Origin: Faecalicatena contorta
Lineage (GTDB): Bacteria > Bacillota > Clostridia > Lachnospirales > Lachnospiraceae
Reading direction: 5' to 3'
Assembly: GCF_021531975.1 (NCBI RefSeq)
Contig: NZ_JAFBIY010000004.1
Coordinates: 186,001 to 250,000, forward strand
Length of the DNA stretch: 64,000 bases
Both the position numbers and the translations under genes were made by a program. This document shows positions 44,911 to 54,346 of the stretch, piece after piece. Position 1 is the first letter of the stretch, and every line of letters begins with the position of its first letter. Under the pieces are notes generated by a model. The model was not told the origin of the DNA. It saw nothing but the letters and a program-made list of their open reading frames with translations, and ran no database searches.

Positions 44911-46590
44911 TTATTCCACAGCCAGTACATAATAATAGATTGGCTGTCCACCGCAGTGTACATCCACATCAACATCAGGATATAATTCCTCGATCTCAGC
45001 TGTTAATGCCTCTGCATCTTCTTCGGTTACTTCTTCTCCATAATACAGACTGATAAGCTCTGACTCCTCATCTACCAACTGAGCAAGCATATCCTTTGTT
45101 GTCTCTGCAATTTCTTTCCCAACAGAAATAATGCCACTATCACCAATACCCATGATATCACCTTCATGGATTTCTTTATCATCAATGTGTGTATCACGTA
45201 CAGCATATGTCACCTGACCGGACTTGACATTCTGAATCTCTTCCAGCATAGTCTCCTCATTTGTCTGCGCATCCGCTTCCGGCATAAAATTAATGATAGC
45301 CGTAATTCCCTGCGGGACTGTCTTTGTCGGGATAACAATAATCTCTTTGTCTTCTACAAGCGCCTTAGCCTGGTTCGCTGCAAGAATAATATTTTTGTTA
45401 TTCGGAAGAATGAAAACTGTATCCGCATTGACATTCTCAATCGCATTCAGCATATCCTCAGTACTCGGGTTCATTGTCTGTCCACCCTCAATAATGTAGT
45501 CAGCACCCAATTCACGGAAAATGCCATTCATTCCTTCACCAATAGAAACTGCAATAAATCCCATTGACTTTCTGGGCTCTTCTGCTTTCTTCTCTTTCTC
45601 TTCCTCTGCCTGCTTCTGTGCGAGATTCTGTGCATCACGAATCAGCTTTTCCTGATGCTCTTCACGCATATTATCAATCTTCATACGGGAGAGCTGTCCA
45701 TAAGTCAGCGCTCTCTGAATAGCAAGGCCCGGATCATTTGTGTGTACATGAATCTTTACTACATCATCATCTGCAACACACACGATAGAATCACCAATGG
45801 AAGACAGATAACTCTTAAAATCGCTCTCATCGTCTTCTGTGAACTCTTTCTCTGTCAGGATGATAAATTCTGTACAATATCCAAACTTAATATCTGCAGT
45901 ATCCTGTGCATCAACCTTAACAGCACCCACACCGGCACCTGCTCCAGGAGCGATCGCGCTATAATCAACCTCTTTGCCAAGAAATGCATCATATGCACCA
46001 CGAATTACCTCCAGAAGTCCCTGTCCGCCTGAGTCAACTACCCCCGCTTCCTTAAGAACCGGAAGCATGTCCGGAGTCTTAGACAGAACTACTTCTGCAT
46101 AATCAATAACTGCCGGGATAAACTCTTCCAGATCATCTGTCTCCTGCGCCATCTCAGCTGCCTTTTCGGCGATTCCGCTTGCAACTGTAAGGATGGTTCC
46201 TTCCTTCGGCTTCATAACTGCTTTATAGGCTGTATCCCGCGCTCTCTGACATGCAGCAGCAAGTGCCATCACATCAATCTCTTTCTCTTCACGAATGGAC
46301 TTCGTAAATCCTCTGAGAAGCTGAGAAAGAATAACTCCTGAATTACCACGGGCTCCTCTTAAGGAACCGGAAGAAATTGCTTTCGCAAGCTCCTTCATAT
46401 CTGGCTTTGCAAGCGCTGTCACTTCCTTGGCAGCAGCCATGATCGTAAGGGACATATTCGTTCCCGTATCTCCATCCGGTACCGGAAATACGTTCAGTTC
46501 ATTGATAAATTCTTTCTTTGCCTCAATATTCTGTGCACCTGCAAGAAACATCTTTGCAAGCATATCCACATTAATAGTTTTTGTAGCCAC
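44911..46590 (-). CDS. YloV/DAK2-domain protein (fatty-acid-kinase-A-like)
   Basis: A 559-residue protein. The N-terminal DhaL/DAK2 kinase domain (about 10-210) has NVFPVPDGDTGTNMSLT and the SLRGARGNSGVILSQLLRG motif. A middle and a C-terminal DegV-related part follow (about 330-559). FakA kinases phosphorylate fatty acids bound to DegV-type FakB proteins. The order yloU-yloV-recG agrees with Bacillus. Acting as FakA here is likely but no fakB gene is in the window. Confidence 0.9.
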   Translation of the reverse strand: MATKTINVDMLAKMFLAGAQNIEAKKEFINELNVFPVPDGDTGTNMSLTIMAAAKEVTALAKPDMKELAKAISSGSLRGARGNSGVILSQLLRGFTKSIREEKEIDVMALAAACQRARDTAYKAVMKPKEGTILTVASGIAEKAAEMAQETDDLEEFIPAVIDYAEVVLSKTPDMLPVLKEAGVVDSGGQGLLEVIRGAYDAFLGKEVDYSAIAPGAGAGVGAVKVDAQDTADIKFGYCTEFIILTEKEFTEDDESDFKSYLSSIGDSIVCVADDDVVKIHVHTNDPGLAIQRALTYGQLSRMKIDNMREEHQEKLIRDAQNLAQKQAEEEKEKKAEEPRKSMGFIAVSIGEGMNGIFRELGADYIIEGGQTMNPSTEDMLNAIENVNADTVFILPNNKNIILAANQAKALVEDKEIIVIPTKTVPQGITAIINFMPEADAQTNEETMLEEIQNVKSGQVTYAVRDTHIDDKEIHEGDIMGIGDSGIISVGKEIAETTKDMLAQLVDEESELISLYYGEEVTEEDAEALTAEIEELYPDVDVDVHCGGQPIYYYVLAVE

Positions 46591-46609
46591 TTCTTATGTT
46601 CCTCCTTAA

Positions 46610-46969
46610 CTAATCGATGACTCTTACGCCTTCAATGTAGATATTGATCTTATCTACCGGCATTCCTGAAAACTCTTCCACACGATATTTTACATTGCTG
46701 ATCAGGTTCTCTGTTACAGCAGAGATACTTACTCCATACGCAACAATAATATGGAAATTAAGAGTTACATGGTTGTCATCAGAAATTGCCACCTGGATTC
46801 CTTTTGTCAGGCTCTCTTTCTTCAGAAGATGTACCAGCCCATCTTTTACATTCACTGCAGCCATACCAACGATGCCAAAGCACTCAACCGCGACTGTTCC
46901 GGCATACTTTGCAATAACTTCCGGGTCAATGGTAATGATACCTAAATCTGTACTCATACAACCTTTCAT
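46610..46969 (-). CDS. Asp23/Gls24-family protein YloU
   Basis: A 119-residue Asp23/DUF322 protein with TDLGIITIDPEVIAKYAGTVA, GIVGMAAVNVKDGLVHLLKK and DKINIYIEGVRVID. These proteins are linked to cell-envelope stress in Gram-positive bacteria. ATG 46969 has GGAGG 8 nt upstream; ATG 46957 is also possible. It lies directly upstream of yloV. Confidence 0.9.
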   Translation of the reverse strand: MKGCMSTDLGIITIDPEVIAKYAGTVAVECFGIVGMAAVNVKDGLVHLLKKESLTKGIQVAISDDNHVTLNFHIIVAYGVSISAVTENLISNVKYRVEEFSGMPVDKINIYIEGVRVID

Positions 46970-47026
46970 ACTGAATACCTCCAATTCTTCTATTTAAATT
47001 CCTTTTTACGCATATTTAACAAGAAT

Positions 47027-47055
47027 ATTATACTCTTTTTAACGTCATATTACAA
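47027..47055 (-). promoter_or_regulatory. Promoter of the yloU-yloV(-recG) operon
   Basis: On the minus strand TTGTAA (47050-47055) and TATAAT (47027-47032) are 17 nt apart, about 57 nt upstream of the yloU start. Confidence 0.6.
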
Positions 47056-47091
47056 ATAGAAAATACCTTCTATACTCAAACAGGCACAAAA

Positions 47092-47121
47092 AAACCCGAA
47101 CTCCCAAGGAAATTCGGGTTT
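47092..47121 (-). terminator. Terminator after rpmB
   Basis: AAACCCGAA (47092-47100) pairs with TTCGGGTTT (47113-47121), followed on the minus strand by a run of seven T. It lies 7 nt beyond the rpmB stop. Confidence 0.9.
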
Positions 47122-47127
47122 CATTCA

Positions 47128-47316
47128 TTACGCACGCTCAACTCTTCCTGATTTTAAGCAAGAAGTACAAACATACATTTTCTTTGTAGCACCGTTTTCT
47201 GTCTTAACGCGAACGGATTTTACATTTGATTTCCACATCTTTGGTGTTTTTCTATTAGAGTGACTTACATTATTTCCAAAATGAGCACCCTTTTCGCAAA
47301 TAGCACATTTAGCCAT
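47128..47316 (-). CDS. rpmB: 50S ribosomal protein L28
   Basis: A 62-residue bL28 with the short zinc-type motif MAKCAICEKGAHFGNNVSHS, a second Cys pair near the C-terminus (YVCTSCLKSGRVERA) and KTPKMWKSNVKSVRV in the core. The two CxxC pairs (CAIC, CTSC) show the zinc-binding form. AGGAGG precedes ATG 47316. It is monocistronic, between its own promoter and terminator. Confidence 0.97.
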   Translation of the reverse strand: MAKCAICEKGAHFGNNVSHSNRKTPKMWKSNVKSVRVKTENGATKKMYVCTSCLKSGRVERA

Positions 47317-47342
47317 GACTGCACCTCCTAACGCTCATAATA

Positions 47343-47359
47343 AGTCCATTACATGGACT
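47343..47359 (-). promoter_or_regulatory. Small hairpin in the rpmB 5' UTR
   Basis: AGTCCAT and ATGGACT (7-bp perfect stem, 3-nt loop) lie between the rpmB promoter and its ribosome binding site. No known leader family was recognised. Confidence 0.4.
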
Positions 47360-47372
47360 CGCAACACTAGTT

Positions 47373-47401
47373 ATTGTAACAGAATATGATAAGGAATGCA
47401 A
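47373..47401 (-). promoter_or_regulatory. rpmB promoter
   Basis: On the minus strand TTGCAT (47396-47401) and TACAAT (47373-47378) are 17 nt apart, about 60 nt upstream of the start codon. Confidence 0.7.
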
Positions 47402-47448
47402 GTACAAAATACATAGTTTTATCAATATTTTGTTATCTTTTGTTATCG

Positions 47449-47586
47449 TCAACAACAAAACAGATTATACCCTGCCAGTATACACAGAATGATACACAAC
47501 ACTTCCACAAATGTATTTGGTAAAATCAAAGCAAGTACAATTCCAACCGCAATAAAGAACAATGCAAATCCGATCACGCGTTTCAC
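47449..47586 (-). CDS. Small hydrophobic membrane protein (45 aa)
   Basis: An open frame of 45 residues from GTG 47586: a basic start (MKRVIGFALFFIAVGI), two hydrophobic segments and the end GYNLFCC. GAGAGG lies 9 nt upstream of the GTG; two ATG codons (47592 and 47595) sit too close to it. The codon use and the strongly membrane-like composition over the whole frame support a real gene. It is 76 nt after gerW on the same strand and ends just before the rpmB promoter. Confidence 0.55.
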   Translation of the reverse strand: MKRVIGFALFFIAVGIVLALILPNTFVEVLCIILCILAGYNLFCC

Positions 47587-47662
47587 ACGCATCATCCTCT
47601 CAGTCTGCCTTGTGATATTCTATGTGCGATCTCACAAAATATTGCCTGTACGCCTTATATTC

Positions 47663-48049
47663 TTACTCTGCTTCATCAAGAATATCCTTCACATCTTCTT
47701 CTGTCATCTTCTCTTCCTTACCTGCAGAGAATTTATCAATAACATCCGGAACCATATCGAGAATCTTCGTGATGGTATCCTGATTCTTAATATTGACAAG
47801 CTTTGTATGTCCATTCTGGATCACAAGCACTGCACATGGTGTCATCTTACCACCAAGACCACCTGCTCCTTTTTCCTTTTTATCGCCGTTAAACGCACCG
47901 GCACCTACTGCAAAGGATACATCTACAAGCGGAAGGATAATCGTATCACCGATGTGAATCGCATCTCCTACAACAGTTTTGGATGATATAACTCCATCCA
48001 TTCCCTGAAAAAGAGCCTCTACCGTTCCCTTAAAATTATTGTCTGCCAT
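47663..48049 (-). CDS. gerW: GerW/YtfJ sporulation protein
   Basis: A 128-residue GerW-family protein. The core TVVGDAIHIGDTIILPLVDV, GAGGLGGKMTPCAVLVIQ and VNIKNQDTITKILDMVPD fits YtfJ. GerW is expressed in the forespore and is needed for normal germination of Bacillus spores. The DUF2953 gene directly upstream is its usual neighbour (ytfI-ytfJ). Confidence 0.92.
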   Translation of the reverse strand: MADNNFKGTVEALFQGMDGVISSKTVVGDAIHIGDTIILPLVDVSFAVGAGAFNGDKKEKGAGGLGGKMTPCAVLVIQNGHTKLVNIKNQDTITKILDMVPDVIDKFSAGKEEKMTEEDVKDILDEAE

Positions 48050-48066
48050 ATCCGTTTCCTCCTCAA

Positions 48067-49002
48067 CTATAATTCAAAATTTTTCACATGCCTGTATGTC
48101 GTGCGGATGTTCTTACACAGAATAAGACGGATGCATACCGCCACAAAATGGCATACGCGGATCTTCCCTTTTATATGAAGATTTCCCTTTAATATCTGAT
48201 GTTCGAAATCCGGCACAATATTGGTATGCTCACCAATAAATGGATACAGCATACTAAAGACTGCAAGTACCTGTCCTGTCGTACAGGGATCATCAAATCC
48301 GAAGACGATATTTGCCTGTATTTTGTCCGGTTTCAGATGTCCAAGAAGATGAAACACTTCTTTTTTCACCTTACAAAAAGCCTGTACATGTACTTCATCC
48401 TGGACAAAAGCTGTAAGCTTATTTTTCTTCTCTGATAATGCCTTTATTTTATCACACAACTTCGTGATTGTACATTTTATCTTTTCAATAAGTCCCTTTA
48501 TCTTCGACGTAATGCTTTCTTTATCTTCTTTGCGATCACTGGATTCTTTTTCAGGAATTTCTTCCACGCTTTCTTTCCATTCCTGAGCATCTTCAGTTTC
48601 CGGCAATTCTTCCTGAGTTTCTGCCAGCTTTTCTTCCGGTTCTTTTTCTTCATATGCATTCTCCTCCTTATTCTCCGTCACAGGCGTCTTCGTCTCTGTC
48701 ACAGGAATCTGCTTTTCTTCCGGTGATGTATAATCTTGTCCGCCCATACGCTTCATCCAGGCAAGTCGCAGACGCCATCGAAGCTTTCGATTCTTAAAAT
48801 ACGCATCCACACGTACAAGATGTAAAAGCCATGTAACTTTTATCTTCGCTTTCAGAGAATCTATATTTCCCTCACATTTTCCTGATACTTCATAACGCAC
48901 AGGTACAAAAAGGACAATACAAACTAACAATACTAATATTCCCAGTATTGCCGCCAATATGATGCCTATTATCTTCAATATCAACAACAGTATATGTAGC
49001 AT
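48067..49002 (-). CDS. DUF2953 (YtfI-like) membrane protein
   Basis: A 311-residue protein with one N-terminal membrane segment (about 5-35, IGIILAAILGILVLLVCIVL), the DUF2953 start FVPVRYEVSGKCEG, a long charged Glu/Lys linker (about 95-175) and the C-terminal part with VNIVFGFDDPCTTGQVLAVF-type motif (here IQANIVFGFDDPCTTGQVL). It is paired with gerW and probably acts in spores. Function is unknown. Confidence 0.88.
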   Translation of the reverse strand: MLHILLLILKIIGIILAAILGILVLLVCIVLFVPVRYEVSGKCEGNIDSLKAKIKVTWLLHLVRVDAYFKNRKLRWRLRLAWMKRMGGQDYTSPEEKQIPVTETKTPVTENKEENAYEEKEPEEKLAETQEELPETEDAQEWKESVEEIPEKESSDRKEDKESITSKIKGLIEKIKCTITKLCDKIKALSEKKNKLTAFVQDEVHVQAFCKVKKEVFHLLGHLKPDKIQANIVFGFDDPCTTGQVLAVFSMLYPFIGEHTNIVPDFEHQILKGNLHIKGKIRVCHFVAVCIRLILCKNIRTTYRHVKNFEL

Positions 49003-49003
49003 C

Positions 49004-49327
49004 TTAATCTTCCTGCTCTTTTTTTAATATATAGGAACGGATATCCACTCCCTTTGTCTCATTATACACCTCTTGTGTTATTTCTTCCACAAGTTCTACT
49101 GCCTCATCATATCCTTTTGTAATACCAACTATAAAAAAGTCTTCATTCGGAAAATCCGGCTGTAAAAAAAGTATACTGTTATATATTTCCAGACTGACTT
49201 TCTCATTGGCAGCAAGTACGATAACATGCACCGAAGGCTGGAACTTTCCACTTTCCAGCTTTCGGATGATTTTATCCTTCTTTTTTCTTATATTTTCTGT
49301 CATATATAGATGTCGATAATATCTCAT
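49004..49327 (-). CDS. Conserved small protein, unknown function
   Basis: A 107-residue soluble protein. The N-terminus is basic (ENIRKKKDKIIRKLESG), followed by an alternating hydrophobic part (VHVIVLAANEKVSLEIYN, DFFIVGITKGYDEAVELVEE) with a Rossmann-like rhythm. I recognise no family. It lies one base upstream of the DUF2953 gene, so it may be part of the same operon with the PBP gene before it. Confidence 0.6.
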   Translation of the reverse strand: MRYYRHLYMTENIRKKKDKIIRKLESGKFQPSVHVIVLAANEKVSLEIYNSILFLQPDFPNEDFFIVGITKGYDEAVELVEEITQEVYNETKGVDIRSYILKKEQED

Positions 49328-49344
49328 AGATGCTGCCTTTCTCC

Positions 49345-50799
49345 CTAATGATATGCATCAAATACCTGTTTGGCAATATTTACGGCTTTTGCTGAACCAT
49401 CTGCGGATTCGATGATCACACTGACAACAAGATCTGGATTATCTACATTTGACATACCGATAAACCAGGAGTGATCTTTTTCTTTATCCGAACTATATTC
49501 CGCTGTTCCGGTCTTTCCTGCTGCTGTATAACTCTGTCCGTTCAGAACCGATGCTGTACCATATTCCGTTACAGCTGTCATATACTGCTTCAGCTGTGCC
49601 GCCTCTTCAGAAGTCATCAATGTGCCATATTTTTCCGGCTTATTTTTCTCAATAATACTTCCTGTGTAATTCGTTACCTGATCCACCAGATACGGTTTCA
49701 TCAGCACGCCCCCATTGGCAATGGCACTTGTGATCAGTGCCATGTGATACGGGCTCACCTGCGTCTGTCCCTGTCCCATAGCTGTCATCATACGCTCCGC
49801 TTCAGACGCATTTTTCTGTAAAGTAAATTTACTTTTGCTGTACGGGAGTTCACACGGGAGCTTGGAATCAAACAAAAGTTCTTTGGAAGTATCCTGAAAT
49901 TTACTGATATTCAGAGATGCACCGATATTGGAAAACGATGTATTACAGGAATATGCCAGACTGTCTTTGAGATCCACATCCCCATGCACATGTCCATTGT
50001 AGCAGTGAATCGTTGTTCCGTTTGCCTCGATTTCTCCGGTACATGTATATCCATAAGAAGCATATCCGGCATTTTCACGCATAAATTCCAGTGTTGTTAC
50101 TACTTTAAATGTAGAACCCGGTGCATACTGTCCCTGTGTTGCACGATTTAAAAGAGCACTGTTTTCGTTATCTGTGCTTAAGGTTTCCCAGTTCTGAGCC
50201 ACTGTATTCGGATCGTAATCCGGTTTTGAGACCATAGCAAGTATTTTTCCTGTACTCGGTTCAATCGCAACAACTGCGCCCTTGTTATTTCCCAATGCAT
50301 TATACGCTGCCTCCTGCACACCTACATCAAGAGTCGTCACCACATTATCTCCGATATTTTTCTTATCCTGAAATTCTGTTTTCAGTTTTTCAAGGAAAAA
50401 TGCATTGGACGTCAGAAGCTCGAAGTTTTCCAAAGACTCAATTCCTGATTTGCCTTTTGCAGTATAACCGACAACATGTGCAAACATATTCCCGTAGGGA
50501 TACTCTCTTGTTTCCGTTCCATCCTCTGCCACATTTGTCTGTGCCAGTACTTTACCTGTTCTGTCAAGTATTTTACCACGTACCACACGGTCGGCAAGTG
50601 AATCAAGTCTTGCATTATACGGACTGCGGATGATATCACGGCTTTTCACTACATTAAAATACGAAATGTATGCCATCATACCGATGAACAGAGCCACAAA
50701 CACATATGTTACCCTAGCGAATTCTTTGTTCCTTGCGCGCTTTTTCTTTGCCCGCCTCTTGTCTTCGCGGTTGGCTTCTTTGCGGTCTTTTCTGGACAT
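49345..50799 (-). CDS. Penicillin-binding protein transpeptidase (FtsI/PbpA-like)
   Basis: About 484 residues: basic cytoplasmic tail, membrane segment (YVFVALFIGMMAYISYF), a short N-domain and a transpeptidase domain. The active serine is in YAPGSTFKVV (SxxK), with the SxN motif in YSCNTSFSN and KTG in AAGKTGTAEY. It cross-links peptidoglycan with the FtsW-family partner encoded upstream. The start is uncertain: ATG 50799 is chosen, but the open frame reaches TTG 50877, so it overlaps ftsW by 86 to 164 nt. Confidence 0.85.
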   Translation of the reverse strand: MSRKDRKEANREDKRRAKKKRARNKEFARVTYVFVALFIGMMAYISYFNVVKSRDIIRSPYNARLDSLADRVVRGKILDRTGKVLAQTNVAEDGTETREYPYGNMFAHVVGYTAKGKSGIESLENFELLTSNAFFLEKLKTEFQDKKNIGDNVVTTLDVGVQEAAYNALGNNKGAVVAIEPSTGKILAMVSKPDYDPNTVAQNWETLSTDNENSALLNRATQGQYAPGSTFKVVTTLEFMRENAGYASYGYTCTGEIEANGTTIHCYNGHVHGDVDLKDSLAYSCNTSFSNIGASLNISKFQDTSKELLFDSKLPCELPYSKSKFTLQKNASEAERMMTAMGQGQTQVSPYHMALITSAIANGGVLMKPYLVDQVTNYTGSIIEKNKPEKYGTLMTSEEAAQLKQYMTAVTEYGTASVLNGQSYTAAGKTGTAEYSSDKEKDHSWFIGMSNVDNPDLVVSVIIESADGSAKAVNIAKQVFDAYH

Positions 50800-52186
50800 C
50801 TCCCGCTTTTCCTGCTCTCTTTTTATTCTCTTGTCTGCTTCTCGCTGCTCGTAACCTTTCCTTTTTCTTTCTTTCAATATCCTCTTCCTCGTCTTCTCTT
50901 AATATATATAAGCCCTGAATGATACCAAACATAACCACCGTGCTGAGGAGGGAACTTCCTCCATAGCTTACAAGTGGAAGTGTCACACCCGTAGACGGGA
51001 TAAATTTCGTCACACCGCCGACATTTAAGAATACCTGGAAAATGTAACATGTTCCAAGTCCCAGTGCCACCAGCTTATAGAATATATTGTGGAGCTGCAT
51101 GGCAATATTCAAAAACATTACATAGCAACTGACACAAATCAAAATCATACATAATGCAAATATCAGACCAAGCTCTTCCGAAATAGCCGAAAAAATAAAG
51201 TCTGAAGATGCAACCGGGATCGTATCTGGTTTTCCCTGATAAAGTCCCATTCCAAACCAGCTTCCTGTACCGATCGCAAACAATGACTGTGCCACCTGAA
51301 ATCCCCCGTCATTATACGCGCCAAACGGATCTTTCCATGCAAGGACACGGACACGAATATGGTTAAACAGATAATATGCAACTACTGACGCCCCACTTCC
51401 TGCCGCCATTCCTGCAAGAATATAAAGAGGCTGCCTCGTTGCCACATACAGCATAACCAGATAAACAACAAATATAATAAGCGCTGCTCCAAGATCCTTG
51501 GATACTACCAGGATCAATACATGGAAAGCCGCAAGAGCTGTTGTTATCACAATGTTACGGAACTCCAGAGACATTTTAAAACTGGATGCCACAAAGAATA
51601 CAAAAATGATCTTCACAAGCTCTGATGGCTGAATATTTACCACTGATGTCTCAAAACCAAGCTTGGCACCGCCGGAGACACCGCCCCATATAACAACTGC
51701 AGCAAGTGATACGATACCAACAATTGCATATAGCTTTCTCCACTCCGAAAGCAGCTTAAACTTCCGGATGATGACCGGAACAACCAGACTCATGGCAATT
51801 GCCACTGCAGCAATCACAAACTGCTTGACAGCAACTGCATAATTCAGTCTTGTCAGCATGATCATTCCAATACACAACAGCATACACATATTATTCACAA
51901 CAAGTCTTGAGACCTTCGGATAAATATTGGTATACAAAAGTATGATTGCACCAAATAAAACAACCTGCATCAGATAAAATGCAAGAAGCTTAATATCTTC
52001 TGTCTCCAGATACATGACCAGATAAGCAATGATCTGTATCATGAACATCAATACATTCTGTCTGCCAAGAAGCTGTTTCTTCCTGTCAGGATCCCGATAT
52101 CCAAAAATACTGAAACACAGAAATGTATACATCGTTATCAGTATGATCATCAGATATTTGGATAATTCTACAATAATATTTACCAA
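50714..52186 (-). CDS. FtsW/RodA/SpoVE-family glycosyltransferase
   Basis: A 490-residue membrane protein with about ten hydrophobic segments and the SEDS motifs SKDLGAALIIFVVYL, GAYNDGGFQVAQSLFAIG, SEELGLIFALCMI and VGGVTKFIPSTGVTLPLVSYGG. It polymerises lipid II into glycan strands. The last ~65 residues form a very basic, low-complexity tail whose DNA also encodes the PBP N-terminus in another frame. It is in an operon with the PBP and gerW group; it could serve division or sporulation. Confidence 0.9.
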   Translation of the reverse strand: MVNIIVELSKYLMIILITMYTFLCFSIFGYRDPDRKKQLLGRQNVLMFMIQIIAYLVMYLETEDIKLLAFYLMQVVLFGAIILLYTNIYPKVSRLVVNNMCMLLCIGMIMLTRLNYAVAVKQFVIAAVAIAMSLVVPVIIRKFKLLSEWRKLYAIVGIVSLAAVVIWGGVSGGAKLGFETSVVNIQPSELVKIIFVFFVASSFKMSLEFRNIVITTALAAFHVLILVVSKDLGAALIIFVVYLVMLYVATRQPLYILAGMAAGSGASVVAYYLFNHIRVRVLAWKDPFGAYNDGGFQVAQSLFAIGTGSWFGMGLYQGKPDTIPVASSDFIFSAISEELGLIFALCMILICVSCYVMFLNIAMQLHNIFYKLVALGLGTCYIFQVFLNVGGVTKFIPSTGVTLPLVSYGGSSLLSTVVMFGIIQGLYILREDEEEDIERKKKERLRAARSRQENKKRAGKAGDVQKRPQRSQPRRQEAGKEKARKEQRIR

Positions 52187-52194
52187 AACTTCAC

Positions 52195-54330
52195 CTACTT
52201 TACACCCCGTTTAAAGTGTCCTCTTGTATAATCCACATCCGGCATCCTGGCTTCGCCGTCCGCCTGGAATACACACCTGTACATCTCTGCGATCTGTCTT
52301 GTCTGTTCTTCGCTTTCTATCGTAAAATCAAGCCGCAGAGCAGCTGGGGATACTTCTTTTATCTCCTCCTTCTGGTCAAGCAGAACCAGCGGCGAGGAAT
52401 TATATATGATATTATAACAATATTTGCAATAGTTTCTGACAGCAAATTTCTTCTTATATCTGTCCGTTAAAAACATAATACCTTCTTTATGCAAGCATTT
52501 TCCTGTTGTTTTCTGAATACAGTTTGCGGTTATCATGACCGGTTCATATCCATAAACGCTCAGGACACCGCCTCCTCCAAGAGCCTGGAGCTCTCTGTAA
52601 TTCAGTTCCGCCGGAAATGTATATTCACAAATATCTGTTTTTCGAAGGAAATCTCTGCTCCAGGTATTGAATACATACAGATTTGCATCTGCTATGATCT
52701 TGCCAGAATATCCCTTTGTCTTAAGCCATTCATAGCTTTCCCAGTTCCGGATCAACACACCGTCATAAGACTGAAGAATAAGCTCATACCGCTTTTCATA
52801 TAGATCGATTGCTTTTCTCCTGAAAATATATGGCATAGCAAGAAACAGCATTCGCCTTTTTTCACTTCTTACTTCCCTGCATATCTTACGCACATCTTCA
52901 TCAAACCCAATACCGTCATCTACATAAACAGAAGAAATTGCCTCATTCTCCAGAACCGCTAAAAGCTGCTCCTTCTTCTGCACGCAGGCATGCAGCGCCG
53001 GTGGGTTCATATCCTTCACAGCTTCTTTACTCGCAGCTGACTCAATCACTTTTGGCTCTCTGCGGTAGTGAATAAGCATTGCATTCTGAAGCTTCTCCAT
53101 TCCATCTCTTCTGAGCACATTTAACGCCTGCATTGGGAGAAAAATGCTTCCTTCTGTCTCAATATTCAGTGATGCAAACACAAATTCTGTATTTCCCGTT
53201 TTTCGCATCTGCTTTTCGATACGTTCATGGTCAAGGGGCTGATTCTTAGCCGTCTGTACCATTTCACCTTGTATCTGTACAGACAACCTTTCATTTTCGT
53301 CAGACAAAAACAGTTTAGCATGTTTTCCCTCAGAAAGTATTAATTTCCCATTAATTTTTACTTTATTTTTATAATTATCCGGAAGATTCTCCTGTTCGCT
53401 ATCGTTTGCAAGACGACCAAAGGATATCATATCTTTTCCATTATGCTGACGGTAATATCCTTCTGAATAACCTCTTCTTCGATACACATTTTCGAGAAGT
53501 CTTAAGTCGTCCGGCGCCACCCGGAAACCTTTTCTTCCAGTCTGCAGATACAGATCCACATACTTTCGATACATGCTTACAACTGTATACACATATTCCG
53601 GCTGCTTCATCCGTCCTTCGATCTTGAAGGAATCTATCCCTGCATCAATAAGATCAGGCAAAAGCTCAATCGTACACATATCTTTAAGACTCAAAAGGTC
53701 TTCCGGTTTCTTTCCGGACACACTGTAGGGAAGACGGCATGGCTGCGCACACTGTCCCCGGTTACCACTTCTTCCGCCGATCATACTGCTAAGAAGACAT
53801 TGTCCGGAATAGCAATAACACATGGCACCATGTACGAAACATTCGATTTCCAGTCCAGTCTTCTCTTTCATTTCACGAATTTCCTGAAGTGACAGTTCCC
53901 TTGCCGGTACAATACGTTCTGCGCCGATTTTACCAAAGAATCCTGCACCTGGTGTCCCCGTTACTGTTGCCTGGGTACTCACATGCAGAGCCAGATCCGG
54001 AAAATGCTTTCTCACAAATTCCATAACACCTATATCTTGTACGATCACAGCGTCCAGTCCCTGTCTGTAATATGGCAAAAGATAAGCATATAATTCCTTT
54101 ATCTCGCACTCTTTCAAAAGTGTATTTACCGTCATATACAATTTTTTTCCATGCAGATGCACATAATCAATCGCCTCCAGCATCTGTTCCTCATTTAGAT
54201 TATCTGCATAGGCACGTGCACCAAATCTGCTTCCACCGATATATACCGCATCTGCTCCCGCACAGACAGCAGCACACAAGCTGTCCCACGAACCGGCCGG
54301 AGCCAGGATCTCAACATTTCTTTTCATCAC
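52195..54330 (-). CDS. U32-family peptidase
   Basis: A 711-residue protein of the U32 family. The N-terminal barrel begins EILAPAGSWDSLCAAVCAGA; the family signature region ECFVHGAMCYCYSGQCLLSS is followed by GRSGNRGQCAQPCRLPYSV, giving four cysteines. A long C-terminal extension (about 330-711) includes a second barrel-like part. E. coli relatives take part in tRNA or collagen degradation, but the role in Clostridia is not settled. It ends 8 nt before ftsW and is preceded by the zapA terminator. Confidence 0.88.
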   Translation of the reverse strand: MMKRNVEILAPAGSWDSLCAAVCAGADAVYIGGSRFGARAYADNLNEEQMLEAIDYVHLHGKKLYMTVNTLLKECEIKELYAYLLPYYRQGLDAVIVQDIGVMEFVRKHFPDLALHVSTQATVTGTPGAGFFGKIGAERIVPARELSLQEIREMKEKTGLEIECFVHGAMCYCYSGQCLLSSMIGGRSGNRGQCAQPCRLPYSVSGKKPEDLLSLKDMCTIELLPDLIDAGIDSFKIEGRMKQPEYVYTVVSMYRKYVDLYLQTGRKGFRVAPDDLRLLENVYRRRGYSEGYYRQHNGKDMISFGRLANDSEQENLPDNYKNKVKINGKLILSEGKHAKLFLSDENERLSVQIQGEMVQTAKNQPLDHERIEKQMRKTGNTEFVFASLNIETEGSIFLPMQALNVLRRDGMEKLQNAMLIHYRREPKVIESAASKEAVKDMNPPALHACVQKKEQLLAVLENEAISSVYVDDGIGFDEDVRKICREVRSEKRRMLFLAMPYIFRRKAIDLYEKRYELILQSYDGVLIRNWESYEWLKTKGYSGKIIADANLYVFNTWSRDFLRKTDICEYTFPAELNYRELQALGGGGVLSVYGYEPVMITANCIQKTTGKCLHKEGIMFLTDRYKKKFAVRNYCKYCYNIIYNSSPLVLLDQKEEIKEVSPAALRLDFTIESEEQTRQIAEMYRCVFQADGEARMPDVDYTRGHFKRGVK

Positions 54331-54346
54331 AACAACCTCTAAAAAA

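Noticed and set aside
44911-46590. Dihydroxyacetone kinase as the function of the DAK2-domain protein
   Set aside because: The long C-terminal DegV-related part and the Asp23/recG context match YloV/FakA, not glycerol metabolism.
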